From: Pseudodesulfovibrio nedwellii
GTDB taxonomy: Bacteria > Desulfobacterota > Desulfovibrionia > Desulfovibrionales > Desulfovibrionaceae
Length of the DNA: 64,000 nucleotides
Direction of reading: 5' to 3'
Assembly: GCF_027923765.1 (NCBI RefSeq)
Contig: NZ_AP026709.1
Location: 2,475,501-2,539,500, forward strand
The notes beneath the pieces are model-generated. The model had not been told where the DNA came from, did not search any database, and was given only the letters and a program-made list of their open reading frames with translations. Shown piece after piece: positions 1-8,567 of the stretch. Position 1 is the first letter of the stretch; the number at the start of each line of letters is the position of its first letter. The position numbers and the translations under genes are program-made.

Positions 1-1461
1 TTGGTCAGCAAAAAAGGGCCATCAGGCAGGAATACGGCCAAACGCGATGCAATATATATGGACCGCAAGGATTTTCTGCGTATGAAAGCTGTTGACGAAA
101 AAAAAATGATAGGCAGTTCTGCGCAGGCCTGGCTTGGCGCACCCCTGAAAATCAAAGGGGAAGTCGTCGGCGTCATGGCTGTTCAGTCATACACAAACCC
201 CCACCAATTTTCCGGATGGGACGTGGATATGCTGACCTCGGTGTCCGAACAAATAGCTTTGGCCATTGAACGAAAAGAATTCGAGCAGGATCTCAGGCTG
301 GCAAAAGAACAGGCTGAAGCCGCCAACCAGTCCAAAAGCGAATTTTTGGCAAACATGAGCCACGAAATACGAACGCCCTTAAATGGGGTGTTGGGTATGC
401 TGCAACTAGCCCAACGAACCGACATGACCATAGAACAAGCAGATTATGTAGACACGGCCATCTCGTCAGGAAGAAGTCTGCTCTCGATCATCAACGACAT
501 TCTCGACTTCTCCAAAATCGAAGCCGGCAAAATGGAAGTACTAACGGAACCCTTCTCTGTTGAAGGCCTGGTTCAGGACGTGTTGTCTCCATTCATACCT
601 CAAGCTTCAAGCAAGGGGTTGAACCTGACGGCTCATATCGATCAGGATGTCCCTCCCATGGTCATTGGCGGAAAAAGTCGTCTGAAGCAAATTCTTTTCA
701 ATCTGATCGGAAACGGCATCAAATTCACGACCGAAGGAAAAGTCGAGGTACGCGTTAAAAGTCTCAGTCGAGATGAAAAAGCTGGGACAACAAGCCTCCT
801 CTTTTCGGTCGAGGATACCGGCATCGGCATCCCAAATCACATGCTCGATACTATATTTGAACCATTCACCCAAGTTGATGGTTCATTCGTCCGTCGACAT
901 CAGGGAACCGGGCTAGGGCTCGGCATCGTCAAACGGCTGGTTTCCCTTCTGGGAGGTCAGTTGACTGTGGACAGCACACACGGGAGGGGGACCTCTATTC
1001 ATCTGATACTCAACTTCCTGATCGAACCGGGCGACCTCATGCCCGACCAAACGCTTCGACCGGCAGCGAAATCCCTAAAGGACGGCCTCACGTTGCTTGT
1101 CGTGGAAGACAACCGAATCAACAGGCTTATGGCAACACGAATGTTCGGCAAGATGGGCCACATGTCGGAAACAGCATGCAACGGTCAAGAAGCCATCGAC
1201 AGGCTGAAAGAACGAAGCTTTGACGCCGTGTTCATGGATATCCAAATGCCCGATATGGACGGTGTTCAGGCAACCGAGATCATACGCAACTCCAAACCGG
1301 GGTCTGCCCTGAACCCATATGTACCGATCATCGCGATGACAGCCCACGCCATGGTTGGTGACAGAGAAATGTTCCTCAGCAGCGGGATGACTGACTATAT
1401 TGCCAAACCCGTCAACCTGGACGAAGTCGAACAAGTTTTGAGTCGTCTCTTCCAAGCATGA
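1..1461 (+). CDS. Hybrid sensor histidine kinase, 5' truncated by window edge
   Basis: This is the C-terminal 486 residues of a hybrid kinase that autophosphorylates and passes phosphate to its own receiver domain. Residues 1-93 read as the end of a GAF sensor domain. HisKA follows, with the phospho-accepting His121 in [10 protein letters not shown]. The ATPase domain has an N-box near 236-243 (LIGNGIKF, where GNAIKF is usual), DTGIGI at 272-277 and GTGLGLG near 302. The receiver begins near 363, with VVEDN, acceptor Asp413 in [11 protein letters not shown] and Lys in YIAKP. The first codon in the window is TTG with no visible start signal, so the true start lies upstream. A soluble sensor is likely for the visible part. 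Its ligand and output are unknown. Confidence 0.93.
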   Translation: MVSKKGPSGRNTAKRDAIYMDRKDFLRMKAVDEKKMIGSSAQAWLGAPLKIKGEVVGVMAVQSYTNPHQFSGWDVDMLTSVSEQIALAIERKEFEQDLRLAKEQAEAANQSKSEFLANMSHEIRTPLNGVLGMLQLAQRTDMTIEQADYVDTAISSGRSLLSIINDILDFSKIEAGKMEVLTEPFSVEGLVQDVLSPFIPQASSKGLNLTAHIDQDVPPMVIGGKSRLKQILFNLIGNGIKFTTEGKVEVRVKSLSRDEKAGTTSLLFSVEDTGIGIPNHMLDTIFEPFTQVDGSFVRRHQGTGLGLGIVKRLVSLLGGQLTVDSTHGRGTSIHLILNFLIEPGDLMPDQTLRPAAKSLKDGLTLLVVEDNRINRLMATRMFGKMGHMSETACNGQEAIDRLKERSFDAVFMDIQMPDMDGVQATEIIRNSKPGSALNPYVPIIAMTAHAMVGDREMFLSSGMTDYIAKPVNLDEVEQVLSRLFQA

Positions 1462-1479
1462 TAACGCGCCAAACAAAAA

Positions 1480-1545
1480 TTACGCTTCGCGTAAGTCCTA
1501 ACATCATTCTATACGTCTATTGTATAGACATTTTCTCGATTTTCC
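1480..1545 (+). terminator. Two short hairpins after the kinase, possible weak terminator
   Basis: TTACGC-TTC-GCGTAA at 1480-1494 and GTCTAT-TGT-ATAGAC at 1515-1529 are perfect short stems, the second followed by T-rich sequence. They could end the kinase transcript or serve as a binding site upstream of the HD-GYP gene. The stems are short, so this is tentative. Confidence 0.35.
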
Positions 1546-1583
1546 CTAGCATTTGATCAACTCTTATTATATGAAACGGGGAA

Positions 1584-2564
1584 ATGGGTACAAACATCAG
1601 TGCCGCTCGGCCGGTATCCTACTTTCCCGTCCCTCCAGTTATGATCTTTCCGGAGGTGCTAGGGGAATTCTCCGTCTACCTCTGGCAGGGTGGGGACTTT
1701 GTGCTTTACACTGCCTCAGGCCAAAAATTTACCACTCGTCATCGTCAGGTTCTGCACAAGAACGGCATCAAGGAAATTTACATCCAAGGTGCCGAAAAAC
1801 CACAGTACGAAAAATACATTGAGCGAAATCTGGGGAAAATCCTTCAGGATGAGAACCTGCCCATTGAGGCCCGCACCAAGATTTTTTATGAAGCCGCCAA
1901 TGTGGTCATGCAAAACGTCTTTGACCGCAAACTTCCAAGCGCTCTCCGGGCCAGACATTTTGATCGCATCGCAGATGTGGTTAAAAATTCCATAAAATTC
2001 CTGGCTGCGGACAACTCTCTGTCCTCAGTGGCACCGTTCATTTCCCACGACTACAAGACCTACACGCACTGCATGCAGGTCTTTATCTATTCCGTGGCCC
2101 TGTTTCAGACCTACGAAATGAATGACCACGAAGTCTTTGAGTTTGGTCTGGGCGCACTCCTGCACGATGTGGGCAAAGCTAAAATTCCCAAACGAATTCT
2201 CAACAAACGTGGCCCGCTGACTCAGGCTGAACGTGAAATCATCAAGGAACACCCGGTTCACGGCGTCTCTATGTGCGCGCATTTACCCATGACGCAGAAT
2301 ACCATCAACTGCATTCTCTTCCATCATGAAACCATGGATGGCAAAGGCTACCCTTCCGGCATCAAGGGAGATAATGTCCCTATGCCCGTCCGTATCATTA
2401 CACTGGCAGACATCTACGACGCCCTGACGACCAACCGCCCTTATGCCGAAGCCATGCAGCCCTATGAAGCCCTTTCGCTCATCAGAAATGAAATGCGGGA
2501 GAATGTGGATATGAAAGTCTTCAAACGTTTCGTGGCAATTCTCAGCGGCGCAGACATGATTTAA
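1584..2564 (+). CDS. HD-GYP domain protein, probable cyclic-di-GMP phosphodiesterase
   Basis: This 326-aa cytosolic protein has an N-terminal region of about 140 residues without a recognised domain, then an HD-GYP domain. Visible motifs are HD at 194-195 (LLHDVGKAKIP), HHE at 247-249, GYP at 255-257 (GKGYPSG) and DIYDALT near 276. These are the metal-binding and signature residues of enzymes that hydrolyse cyclic di-GMP. The ATG at 1584 follows a purine-rich stretch (gaaacgggga). No receiver or membrane segment is present, so the N-terminal part may sense a signal. The gene stands alone between the kinase and the dihydrouridine synthase. Enzyme activity is inferred from the motifs. Confidence 0.9.
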   Translation: MGTNISAARPVSYFPVPPVMIFPEVLGEFSVYLWQGGDFVLYTASGQKFTTRHRQVLHKNGIKEIYIQGAEKPQYEKYIERNLGKILQDENLPIEARTKIFYEAANVVMQNVFDRKLPSALRARHFDRIADVVKNSIKFLAADNSLSSVAPFISHDYKTYTHCMQVFIYSVALFQTYEMNDHEVFEFGLGALLHDVGKAKIPKRILNKRGPLTQAEREIIKEHPVHGVSMCAHLPMTQNTINCILFHHETMDGKGYPSGIKGDNVPMPVRIITLADIYDALTTNRPYAEAMQPYEALSLIRNEMRENVDMKVFKRFVAILSGADMI

Positions 2565-2682
2565 CCTCTGATTCAATTCCGCCAGCCCTCCTATCTCCAG
2601 CGACATGAAGCCGTAACCGTTATATTCGGATACGCTTGGTGTTCAGATTGACAATTTCTCAAAACAGGGTGAATCCGGTGGC

Positions 2683-3729
2683 ATGAAAGCGATGGACAAA
2701 ACCATTAAACCCACACTGGCCGACCTGCTGAACCGTCCTCTCTCCATTGGAGGCAAGAAGATAGCCAACCGGCTCTGGCTCGCTCCGCTGGCCGGACTGG
2801 GGCATGTGGCCTATCGTAAGGTGCTGGAAAGTTACGGTGGATGCGGCCTGACATTCACGGAAATGTGCAGCGCCAAGGGGGTTCCGACTGAAAAGCCCTC
2901 GGTTTCCACCATGTTCAGTTGGCGCGAAGAAGAACTCGACCATCTTGTCTGCCAAATATTCGGGGCGACCCCGGAAGAAATGGCTCCTGCGGCCCGACGA
3001 ATTGAAAACGAAGGTTTTTTCGGGGTGGACATCAACATGGGTTGCTCGGTGTCAGGTATCGTCAAACGCAATGCTGGAGCCGCCCTTCTAAAAGATCCTG
3101 ACGCGGCATTGGCTGCCGTGAAAAGTGTGCGTCAGGCCGTCTCCATCCCTGTTTTCGTCAAATTTCGTACGGGCTGGACCCCTGATATCGGCCCTGCCGT
3201 AGAATTGGCACAACAATTCGAAGCAGAAGGCGTTGACTGTCTGGTTTTTCACCCCCGCGTAGCGCCAGACAAACGCACCAAGCCACCGATACTAGACCAT
3301 ATTAAAGCCATCACAGAAGCCGTATCCATTCCGGTCTTTGGCAACGGCGATGTGGTCACCCCTGAGAATTGCCTGAAAATGCTTGAAACAACTGGTTGTG
3401 CGGGTGTCTCTGTTGGACGCATGGCCATAGCTCGACCGTGGCTTTTTGCTGAATGGACTGCGGGATACACCCCGACAGAAACCTGTTTTCGCGACTATGC
3501 CTTTCAATTGGCCGATGCTCTGGACCAACATTTTAACGAAGTACATGCCCTCAAACGATACAAATTATTTACTATCTATTTCGCAGCCAACTTCACCTTC
3601 GGGCACAGCTTGCAATCCAAATTTTTGGGCGCAAAGTCCATGGACGACGTACGAGACGTCATACAAAAGTATGTCAAAACAGACATGAGACTGACCAAAC
3701 GGCCTAACATGAACATCTATAGCATCTGA
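2683..3729 (+). CDS. dus: tRNA-dihydrouridine synthase family protein
   Basis: This 348-aa FMN-dependent enzyme is predicted to reduce uridine to dihydrouridine in tRNA. It has the Dus TIM barrel: LAPLAGLG near 33-40 for FMN binding, DINMGCSVSGIV with the catalytic-type Cys at 121, GAALLKDP near 132, VFVKFRTGW, and VFGNGDV followed by GVSVGRMAIARPWLF at the phosphate-binding end. The usual Pro after the catalytic Cys is Ser here. It most resembles the DusB branch. ATG codons at 2683 and 2692 are both possible; the first is used. A cyclase-family gene follows after 10 nt, so the two may be cotranscribed. Confidence 0.88.
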   Translation: MKAMDKTIKPTLADLLNRPLSIGGKKIANRLWLAPLAGLGHVAYRKVLESYGGCGLTFTEMCSAKGVPTEKPSVSTMFSWREEELDHLVCQIFGATPEEMAPAARRIENEGFFGVDINMGCSVSGIVKRNAGAALLKDPDAALAAVKSVRQAVSIPVFVKFRTGWTPDIGPAVELAQQFEAEGVDCLVFHPRVAPDKRTKPPILDHIKAITEAVSIPVFGNGDVVTPENCLKMLETTGCAGVSVGRMAIARPWLFAEWTAGYTPTETCFRDYAFQLADALDQHFNEVHALKRYKLFTIYFAANFTFGHSLQSKFLGAKSMDDVRDVIQKYVKTDMRLTKRPNMNIYSI

Positions 3730-3739
3730 CGAGGATTCC

Positions 3740-4375
3740 ATGAATGTCATTGATCTGAGCCACATTATTCATACCGGCATGCCGGTTTTCCCCGGCGACG
3801 AGTCTGCCAATCTGCGGCGCACCCATTTCGTCAACAAGGACGGATTCGCCCAGACAATCCTGACAATGAGTTCACACACTGGAACGCATCTCGACACTGC
3901 GGCCCACCTTTTTGCTGACGCACCCGGTCTGGATTGGTTGGGGCCAAACAATTTTGCAGGATGGGGAGCAGTGGTGAATCTGACTAATTTGCGCACACCA
4001 TTTATCGAACCGGCAGACCTCAGCATTCTCTCGGATATGGAAGGGCTGGATTTCGTCATTCTGCGAACAGGTTGGGACGTTCATTGGAAGACAGACCGTT
4101 ACTACGCTGACTTCCCTGCTCTTTCAGAGACATCCGCTCGTTTCATCGGAGGGCTGGGACTCAAGGGAATTGGCATGGATACACCATCGCCTGACCTGGT
4201 GGACTCAAGGACGTTACCGGCGCACATCGCCTTGCTGGATCACGGGCTTGTTATTGTCGAAAATCTGACCAATGTCGGTGAATTGCCGGATGAAGGATTC
4301 ATCTTCTGCTGTTTGCCGTTGCGGCTCAAGGATGGTGAAGGGTCACCCGTCCGTGCTGTAGGTATTACTTTTTAA
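3740..4375 (+). CDS. Cyclase/kynurenine formamidase-like metal hydrolase
   Basis: This 211-aa protein carries the cyclase-family metal site HTGTHLDTAAH at 46-56; the family consensus is HxGTHxDxPxH, and Pro is replaced by Ala here. DLSHIIHTGMPVFPGD near the N-terminus is also typical. Members hydrolyse amides such as N-formylkynurenine, or act as cyclases. No tryptophan-catabolism gene is nearby, so kynurenine need not be the substrate. The ATG is preceded by the SD-like GAGGA in gacgaggattcc. It sits 10 nt after the dihydrouridine synthase and probably shares its transcript. Confidence 0.82.
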   Translation: MNVIDLSHIIHTGMPVFPGDESANLRRTHFVNKDGFAQTILTMSSHTGTHLDTAAHLFADAPGLDWLGPNNFAGWGAVVNLTNLRTPFIEPADLSILSDMEGLDFVILRTGWDVHWKTDRYYADFPALSETSARFIGGLGLKGIGMDTPSPDLVDSRTLPAHIALLDHGLVIVENLTNVGELPDEGFIFCCLPLRLKDGEGSPVRAVGITF

Positions 4376-4380
4376 AAAGT

Positions 4381-4434
4381 ACAGGAGGCCCCGCCAGCCT
4401 CTCCTTTTCCTAAAGTTTTTATAGCTCGCTTCGC
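4381..4434 (+). repeat. Conserved-tail repeat, copy A
   Basis: After the cyclase stop, GGAGGC-ccc-GCC forms a small GC hairpin. It is followed by a tail containing CCTCTCCTTTTCCTAAAG and GCTCGCTTCGC. The same tail occurs at 46174-46219 and, inverted, at 55599-55644. This copy has the weakest hairpin and probably the most decay. It lies between convergent genes and could help end transcription. Confidence 0.5.
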
Positions 4435-4450
4435 TTGATTATTCAGTTAA

Positions 4451-5056
4451 TTAAAGAGCGAGTTCTTTGGCGAGGGCTTCGGCTTGGCGGAGGTCATCGG
4501 GGCTATTGACGTTAAAAAATGAAATTTGATCGGGATCGCCTTCTCTGAGTTGAGCAATAGGGACTTCTTTGACTTTCACTTGATCAAAAAAGCCAATAAT
4601 TCGATAATTTTCAGTTTTAAGCTGGGCTTCAATGTACGGAAGACAGCGTTTGGAATATACGGCACACAATGGTTCCCGGTAGCCGTCTTCCTTGAGAGGA
4701 ATAACGACATCAGCATCAGCAGTAACTTCCGCAAGCAGCCGCTTGACTAGCCCTGCCTGAACGAAAGGCGCATCACAGGCTGCAAAAAAGCCGTAATCCG
4801 CCTGTATATCGTGCAATCCGGCATGAATGCCTGTCAAAGAACTACGGGCTTCAAACCGATCCTCGGCTACAGGGAGGCCGTATTGAAGAAAATCCTCCCG
4901 ATCACGCGCCGAAATCACTATTTCATGGAACAATGGACAGTAGACCGAAAGCAATCGATCAAGAATGGTTTTGCCGCCAATTTCCAAAAATGCCTTTTTC
5001 ACATGCCCCATGCGGGTGCCAAGCCCGCCGGCCAGTATTATACCTGCGATATTCAT
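4451..5056 (-). CDS. mobA: Molybdenum cofactor guanylyltransferase MobA
   Basis: This 201-aa protein is predicted to transfer GMP to molybdopterin, giving the guanine-dinucleotide cofactor used by enzymes such as formate dehydrogenase. The N-terminal IILAGGLGTRMGHVKKAFL is the nucleotide-binding loop of the MobA/GlmU-like NTP-transferase fold. DADVVIPLKEDGYREPLCAVY in the middle matches the family's acceptor-side motif. The frame stays open to 5131, but the fold starts at the ATG at 5056 and the longer form would run into the divergent hydrolase gene. MocA-type cytidylyl- or adenylyl-transferases are a less likely alternative. It is divergent from 5130 with a 73-bp shared upstream region. Confidence 0.87.
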   Translation of the reverse strand: MNIAGIILAGGLGTRMGHVKKAFLEIGGKTILDRLLSVYCPLFHEIVISARDREDFLQYGLPVAEDRFEARSSLTGIHAGLHDIQADYGFFAACDAPFVQAGLVKRLLAEVTADADVVIPLKEDGYREPLCAVYSKRCLPYIEAQLKTENYRIIGFFDQVKVKEVPIAQLREGDPDQISFFNVNSPDDLRQAEALAKELAL

Positions 5057-5129
5057 GGCCGCAGGATAAATCAAGCCGGAACAAATGGAAAGAGTCCACA
5101 AAGCCGCCCTGCCTGTGTATACTGCCTCC

Positions 5130-5972
5130 ATGTGGACAGCTTTTAAAATTTTTGCCTTTCTCTGCCTGTGTTATGCAGCAATCATCGTCTGGATGTATTT
5201 CTCCCAGCGCAAAATGCTCTATTATCCCAAACAGGAAATGACAGCCTTTCCCAATGACATTGGTCTGATGCATGAAAATGTCTGGCTGATTAACCGGCTG
5301 GGTACACGCATTCACGGATGGTGGCTGCCTCATGCCGCACCTCGCTTCACCCTGCTCTTTTCTCATGGTAATGGCGGCAACCTCTCTCACAGATTAGATA
5401 CCCTGCGCATCTTCCACGATCTTGGGCTCAACGTCTTCGCCTATGACTATTCAGGCTACGGTCAGAGTCTGGGCGACCCCAGCGAAGAAGCCACGGCAGC
5501 CGATGCCCATGCCGCCTGGGACTGGCTTGTTCAGGAACAAGACGTTTCACCGGAATCCATTATTCTTGTTGGACGAAGTCTGGGTGGTGCTGTCACCGCA
5601 TCACTGACCGCAAAGTTGGCAAACGACTCCCAGACTCCCGCAGGGCTTATCATGGAATCAACCTTCACTTCGGTGCCGGATATGGGAGCATACATGTATC
5701 CATGGCTACCGGTGCGTCTTCTTGCACGTTATCAATATGATAGTGCAACCAATCTCACAGGCCTCAATTTACCCGTTTTATTCCTGCACAGCCCCAACGA
5801 CGATATCGTCCCATATGCGCTGGGCCGAAGACTCTACAATGACTATCAAGGCCCAAAATCATTTATAGAACTGGCAGGAGATCATAATTCCGGATTTCTC
5901 ACCTCTGGCGCAAGTTACCCTGAAGGATTAACCCACTTCCTATCATCCCTTGAAAAGGATTCCGACCAATGA
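5130..5972 (+). CDS. Membrane-anchored alpha/beta hydrolase (Bem46/ABHD13-like)
   Basis: This 280-aa protein has one N-terminal membrane helix (about residues 4-23) and then an alpha/beta hydrolase domain. The oxyanion loop is SHGNGGN at 78-84. The nucleophile is Ser150 in GRSLGG, the acid Asp224 or 225 in SPNDD, and the base His252 in AGDHNSG, so the triad is complete. The family includes esterases and acyl-thioesterases with poorly defined substrates. The frame is open from 5085, but the ATG at 5130 starts exactly at the hydrophobic anchor. The 3' end overlaps the DUF2784 gene by 4 nt, which indicates translational coupling. Confidence 0.86.
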   Translation: MWTAFKIFAFLCLCYAAIIVWMYFSQRKMLYYPKQEMTAFPNDIGLMHENVWLINRLGTRIHGWWLPHAAPRFTLLFSHGNGGNLSHRLDTLRIFHDLGLNVFAYDYSGYGQSLGDPSEEATAADAHAAWDWLVQEQDVSPESIILVGRSLGGAVTASLTAKLANDSQTPAGLIMESTFTSVPDMGAYMYPWLPVRLLARYQYDSATNLTGLNLPVLFLHSPNDDIVPYALGRRLYNDYQGPKSFIELAGDHNSGFLTSGASYPEGLTHFLSSLEKDSDQ

Positions 5973-6406
5973 CGAACGGCCAGATACTGATTCTGGCCGA
6001 CACCATTCTGGTGACTCATTTCATTATTGCGGCCTACCTAACCTTGGGGTTGCCAATTATCTGGCTGGGAAAAGTATTTGGCCGACAATTCATTCACAAC
6101 CCATGGTTTCGATATTCTCATGCAGGACTCATGGGATTTGTACTCACGGAATCTCTGATCGGTATGTTCTGCCCGCTCACGATTTGGGAAGGGAATTTGC
6201 GAAGAACCGCAGGACAACCCGCTGCTGGTCACAACGAATCCTTCATCAGTTACTGGCTCGGAGAATTATTATTCCATGACTTCAGCGAGACCGCCTATAG
6301 CGTGGCATATGGACTTTTCTTCTTACTCATTGCACTCACCTTCCTCTACATTCCGGTTCGTAAAACCGGAAAAAAATGCCGGAACAACAACTACAAAAAA
6401 ACTTAA
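5969..6406 (+). CDS. DUF2784 integral membrane protein
   Basis: This 145-aa protein has about four hydrophobic segments (roughly 7-32, 45-65, 90-110 and 113-130). It carries the DUF2784 features WFRYSHAG, TESLIGMFCPLTIWE and SYWLGELLFHDF, with conserved His, Cys and Trp in or near the membrane. The family has no established function; the conserved Cys and His residues hint at redox or metal chemistry, but that is inference. The ATGA overlap with the hydrolase stop makes them an operon. The C-terminal tail is rich in Lys and Asn. Confidence 0.82.
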   Translation: MTNGQILILADTILVTHFIIAAYLTLGLPIIWLGKVFGRQFIHNPWFRYSHAGLMGFVLTESLIGMFCPLTIWEGNLRRTAGQPAAGHNESFISYWLGELLFHDFSETAYSVAYGLFFLLIALTFLYIPVRKTGKKCRNNNYKKT

Positions 6407-6481
6407 CTTATTATAATATTGTACTTTTTCGATTGGTGCACGGGTTTTGCTTTATATGTTCTACCCTGCAAGGAGGAACAC

Positions 6482-6748
6482 ATGCCCGCTATCGAACAAA
6501 CACAATTTCACGCAACCCACACAGATATCGTCCGTGACCGCATTCAGGAGCTCAAGGCCCGTGCCGCCGAAGGACTGGATGACGCCATGAATATCGTCGC
6601 CAAAAACCTTGGCCGTGAAGAAGCTAAAAGCGCTGAAAACCAATTGGCCGGACTGGATCAAGAATTATCCGTTCAGGATACTGCTATTCACGCTCTGGAC
6701 CCACTCAAGGTTCTCGATCTCATCAGCGACCCGTTTGAAGACGACTAA
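6482..6748 (+). CDS. Conserved small soluble protein, function unknown
   Basis: This 88-aa acidic protein is not recognised as a characterised family. It is predicted to be mostly helical, with no membrane segment or cysteine, and it ends in an acidic tail (SDPFEDD). The ATG at 6482 has a strong ribosome binding site, AAGGAGG at 6470-6476. The upstream in-frame start at 6419 is rejected because it would place that site inside the gene. A T-tailed hairpin follows the stop, so it may form a single-gene transcript. Confidence 0.72.
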   Translation: MPAIEQTQFHATHTDIVRDRIQELKARAAEGLDDAMNIVAKNLGREEAKSAENQLAGLDQELSVQDTAIHALDPLKVLDLISDPFEDD

Positions 6749-6753
6749 GTCAT

Positions 6754-6788
6754 TCGCCTTCCTCAGTCATGCGAAGGACGTCTTTTTT
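6754..6788 (+). terminator. Probable rho-independent terminator after the 88-aa gene
   Basis: CG-CCTTC pairs with GAAGG-a-CG across an 11-nt loop, with one bulge, followed by TCTTTTTT. The position just after the stop at 6748 supports the call. The stem is short. Confidence 0.5.
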
Positions 6789-6849
6789 AAAGGGTGTCCG
6801 TCTTTATGCTTGCCTTTTGATAATAGTGATAATACATTGTCATAATTAG

Positions 6850-7240
6850 ACCTTCGTCTTTTTATGTGTCTCCGAATGGTGACGAGGACTCCCCTAAAAA
6901 AAATATTCATTTTTATCTCCAACGCTGTCCGTCAGTTGCACGACTCCGACCAGTTTTATTGACTCACCCCCTTGCCTCGTTTTTCGCGACAGCGTATAAA
7001 GGAAACAAAGGCAAAGTCCCCGTGAAAGGGGTTTCGAACAACCGTTACGGAGGGTGGGAGGAAATAGAAATCGATTTCTTCTTAAACACATATGGCGAAT
7101 TGAGTCGCCCTACTCACAGAAAGAGCACCGTGCGCCAAAAACAAACGCACTAGGCCGTCATAAAGTGTATATTTAGAAATGTCTGGTCCTGGTACAAAGC
7201 CGGAGAATCCGGCCAGGCGCACTTCTTTTGTGCTTTTTTG
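6850..7240 (+). ncRNA. Candidate structured RNA or leader in a 690-bp gap
   Basis: The gap 6749-7440 has no convincing gene. Within it lie several hairpins: CCCC-GTGA-AAGGGG near 7018-7031 with a GNRA-type loop just after GGCAAAG; CCG-TTA-CGG near 7043; GTGCG/CGCAC near 7130-7150; and a nested CCTG/GCCGGA-GAA-TCCGGC/CAGG at 7188-7217. A clear terminator follows. This suggests a stable small RNA or a long terminated leader. The GGCAAA-plus-GNRA beginning recalls class-I cyclic-di-GMP aptamers, but their second conserved block (ACGCAAAG) is absent, so no riboswitch class is assigned. The 5' end is not defined. Confidence 0.4.
7218..7240 (+). terminator. Rho-independent terminator inside the 7-kb gap
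   Basis: GCAC at 7219-7222 pairs with GTGC at 7230-7233 and is followed directly by six T. A larger hairpin (7188-7217) abuts it upstream. It ends some transcript that begins in the gap and precedes the promoter of the GGDEF gene. Confidence 0.65.
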
Positions 7241-7285
7241 TAATCTCCCCCCTCAAGTGATCCAAAAATATCCCACGATTTTCTC

Positions 7286-7313
7286 TTGACAGGTTTTTCA
7301 CCAATAGTGTTAT
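7286..7313 (+). promoter_or_regulatory. Putative sigma-70 promoter of the GGDEF gene
   Basis: TTGACA at 7286-7291 lies 16 nt from TGTTAT at 7308-7313 (4 of 6 to TATAAT). The start codon at 7441 is about 125 nt downstream, so a leader would be expected. Prediction from sequence only. Confidence 0.4.
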
Positions 7314-7440
7314 CAGAACAATAATTCATTATGAAATGAGTATTTTGACTGTGGCGTGCAATGCTCAATCGCTCCTAGAAAATGAACGATTATGAACAGC
7401 TCCACAGCCCACGTAGCACTCGACATATGGCGGTTATACC

Positions 7441-8496
7441 ATGACGAAAAACCCACTCTGTTCAGCCGACACAGGCAAAATTATCGACATCCTAAAGACC
7501 GCGGGGATTGGAGATGATCCCAATTGGATGGCTGTCATTCTGTTCGTCCGCAATCTGCTCACAAAACTCAGTGTATTTACAGATGAAAAAAAGGCTGAAA
7601 TTCAACGAGAAATTTGTGCAGAAATCTTAAAAAAAGACTTCTCCGATGAGCGCTACGACATCATAGTTGCCATGCTCGACATGTATATCATGCAAAACAT
7701 CGGCACTCAGGAACTTGAAGAAGCACTGACCAAGGAAAAACAATCTGCAGCACTGCTTCTTCAAGAAATGAACGACATCATCAATTCCATGCAAGGAGTA
7801 AACAAACTCCATAGTGATCGCCTGGATTCCTTTCAGGCAAGTGCAACCAACGCCATTCAAGGCGGCACCAATAAAACCGCCATTCTCAGTAGGGTACGAG
7901 GCATGTTTCAAGAACTCATCACCGAATTCAAAGACGAGGCCCGAGAACTCAATGCCAAGGCTGACCATTTCGAAAGAACGGCTAATTTTGATCCGTTATT
8001 GACCGGACTCTACAATCGTCGCGCTATGGAAACCTTCATGAACAGCGCGGTCAAGGAATGTTGTGATACATGTACGCCCTTGAGTCTGATGTTGATCGAC
8101 GTGGATCATTTCAAACGGGTTAACGACACGTATGGACACCAGGCCGGTGACGATGTCCTCCGCGCTCTGGCCCGTATCCTCACAGCGCACGCCTTGCAGT
8201 ATGACGGCTTCGCTGCCAGATACGGCGGAGAAGAACTGGTCATCATCATGAAAGATATGGACCTGAACAGAGCAGCCATCAAATCTGAAGCAGTCAGAGC
8301 CGATGTGGAAAACTACGATTTCCGTATCCGTACAAATGGCCAATTGTCGGAAGCCCCCCTGCAATTTACCGTCTCTGTCGGGGTAGCGGAACTACAAAAA
8401 GGGTGGAACGCCAGCTCTCTGGTCAGTGCTGCTGACTCAGCCATGTACAAAGCCAAGAACTCTGGCCGGAACAAAGTTTGCGCAGCGTCAGCATAG
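7441..8496 (+). CDS. GGDEF domain protein, probable diguanylate cyclase
   Basis: This 351-aa cytosolic protein has an N-terminal helical region of about 180 residues, with a coiled coil near 90-180 and no recognised sensor fold, then a GGDEF domain. DPLLTGLYNRR begins the domain near 184, IDVDHFKRVNDTYGHQAGDDVL holds the metal and substrate residues, and the active loop GGEEL is at 262-266. It should make cyclic di-GMP from two GTP. The RxxD feedback site usually found before the loop is not present (LQYD), so product inhibition at that site may be lost. It stands alone behind its own promoter. Confidence 0.92.
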   Translation: MTKNPLCSADTGKIIDILKTAGIGDDPNWMAVILFVRNLLTKLSVFTDEKKAEIQREICAEILKKDFSDERYDIIVAMLDMYIMQNIGTQELEEALTKEKQSAALLLQEMNDIINSMQGVNKLHSDRLDSFQASATNAIQGGTNKTAILSRVRGMFQELITEFKDEARELNAKADHFERTANFDPLLTGLYNRRAMETFMNSAVKECCDTCTPLSLMLIDVDHFKRVNDTYGHQAGDDVLRALARILTAHALQYDGFAARYGGEELVIIMKDMDLNRAAIKSEAVRADVENYDFRIRTNGQLSEAPLQFTVSVGVAELQKGWNASSLVSAADSAMYKAKNSGRNKVCAASA

Positions 8497-8567
8497 CCCC
8501 CCCCCACTCATCACACGGCTATCGATAGCTGACGACCACTATTCATTGTACTTACAGGTGATTACAA

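Noticed and set aside
5057-5131. N-terminal extension of MobA
   Set aside because: The open frame continues, but the protein fold starts at 5056 and the extension runs into the divergent gene's start.
6990-7075. Class-I cyclic-di-GMP (GEMM) riboswitch
   Set aside because: GGCAAA and a GNRA-loop hairpin are present, but the conserved ACGCAAAG block and the second paired arm are not seen, and a separate promoter starts after the terminator.
6866-7153. 95-aa open frame on the + strand in the 7-kb gap
   Set aside because: It starts at GTG with no ribosome binding site, has no family resemblance and runs through the hairpins of the candidate RNA.
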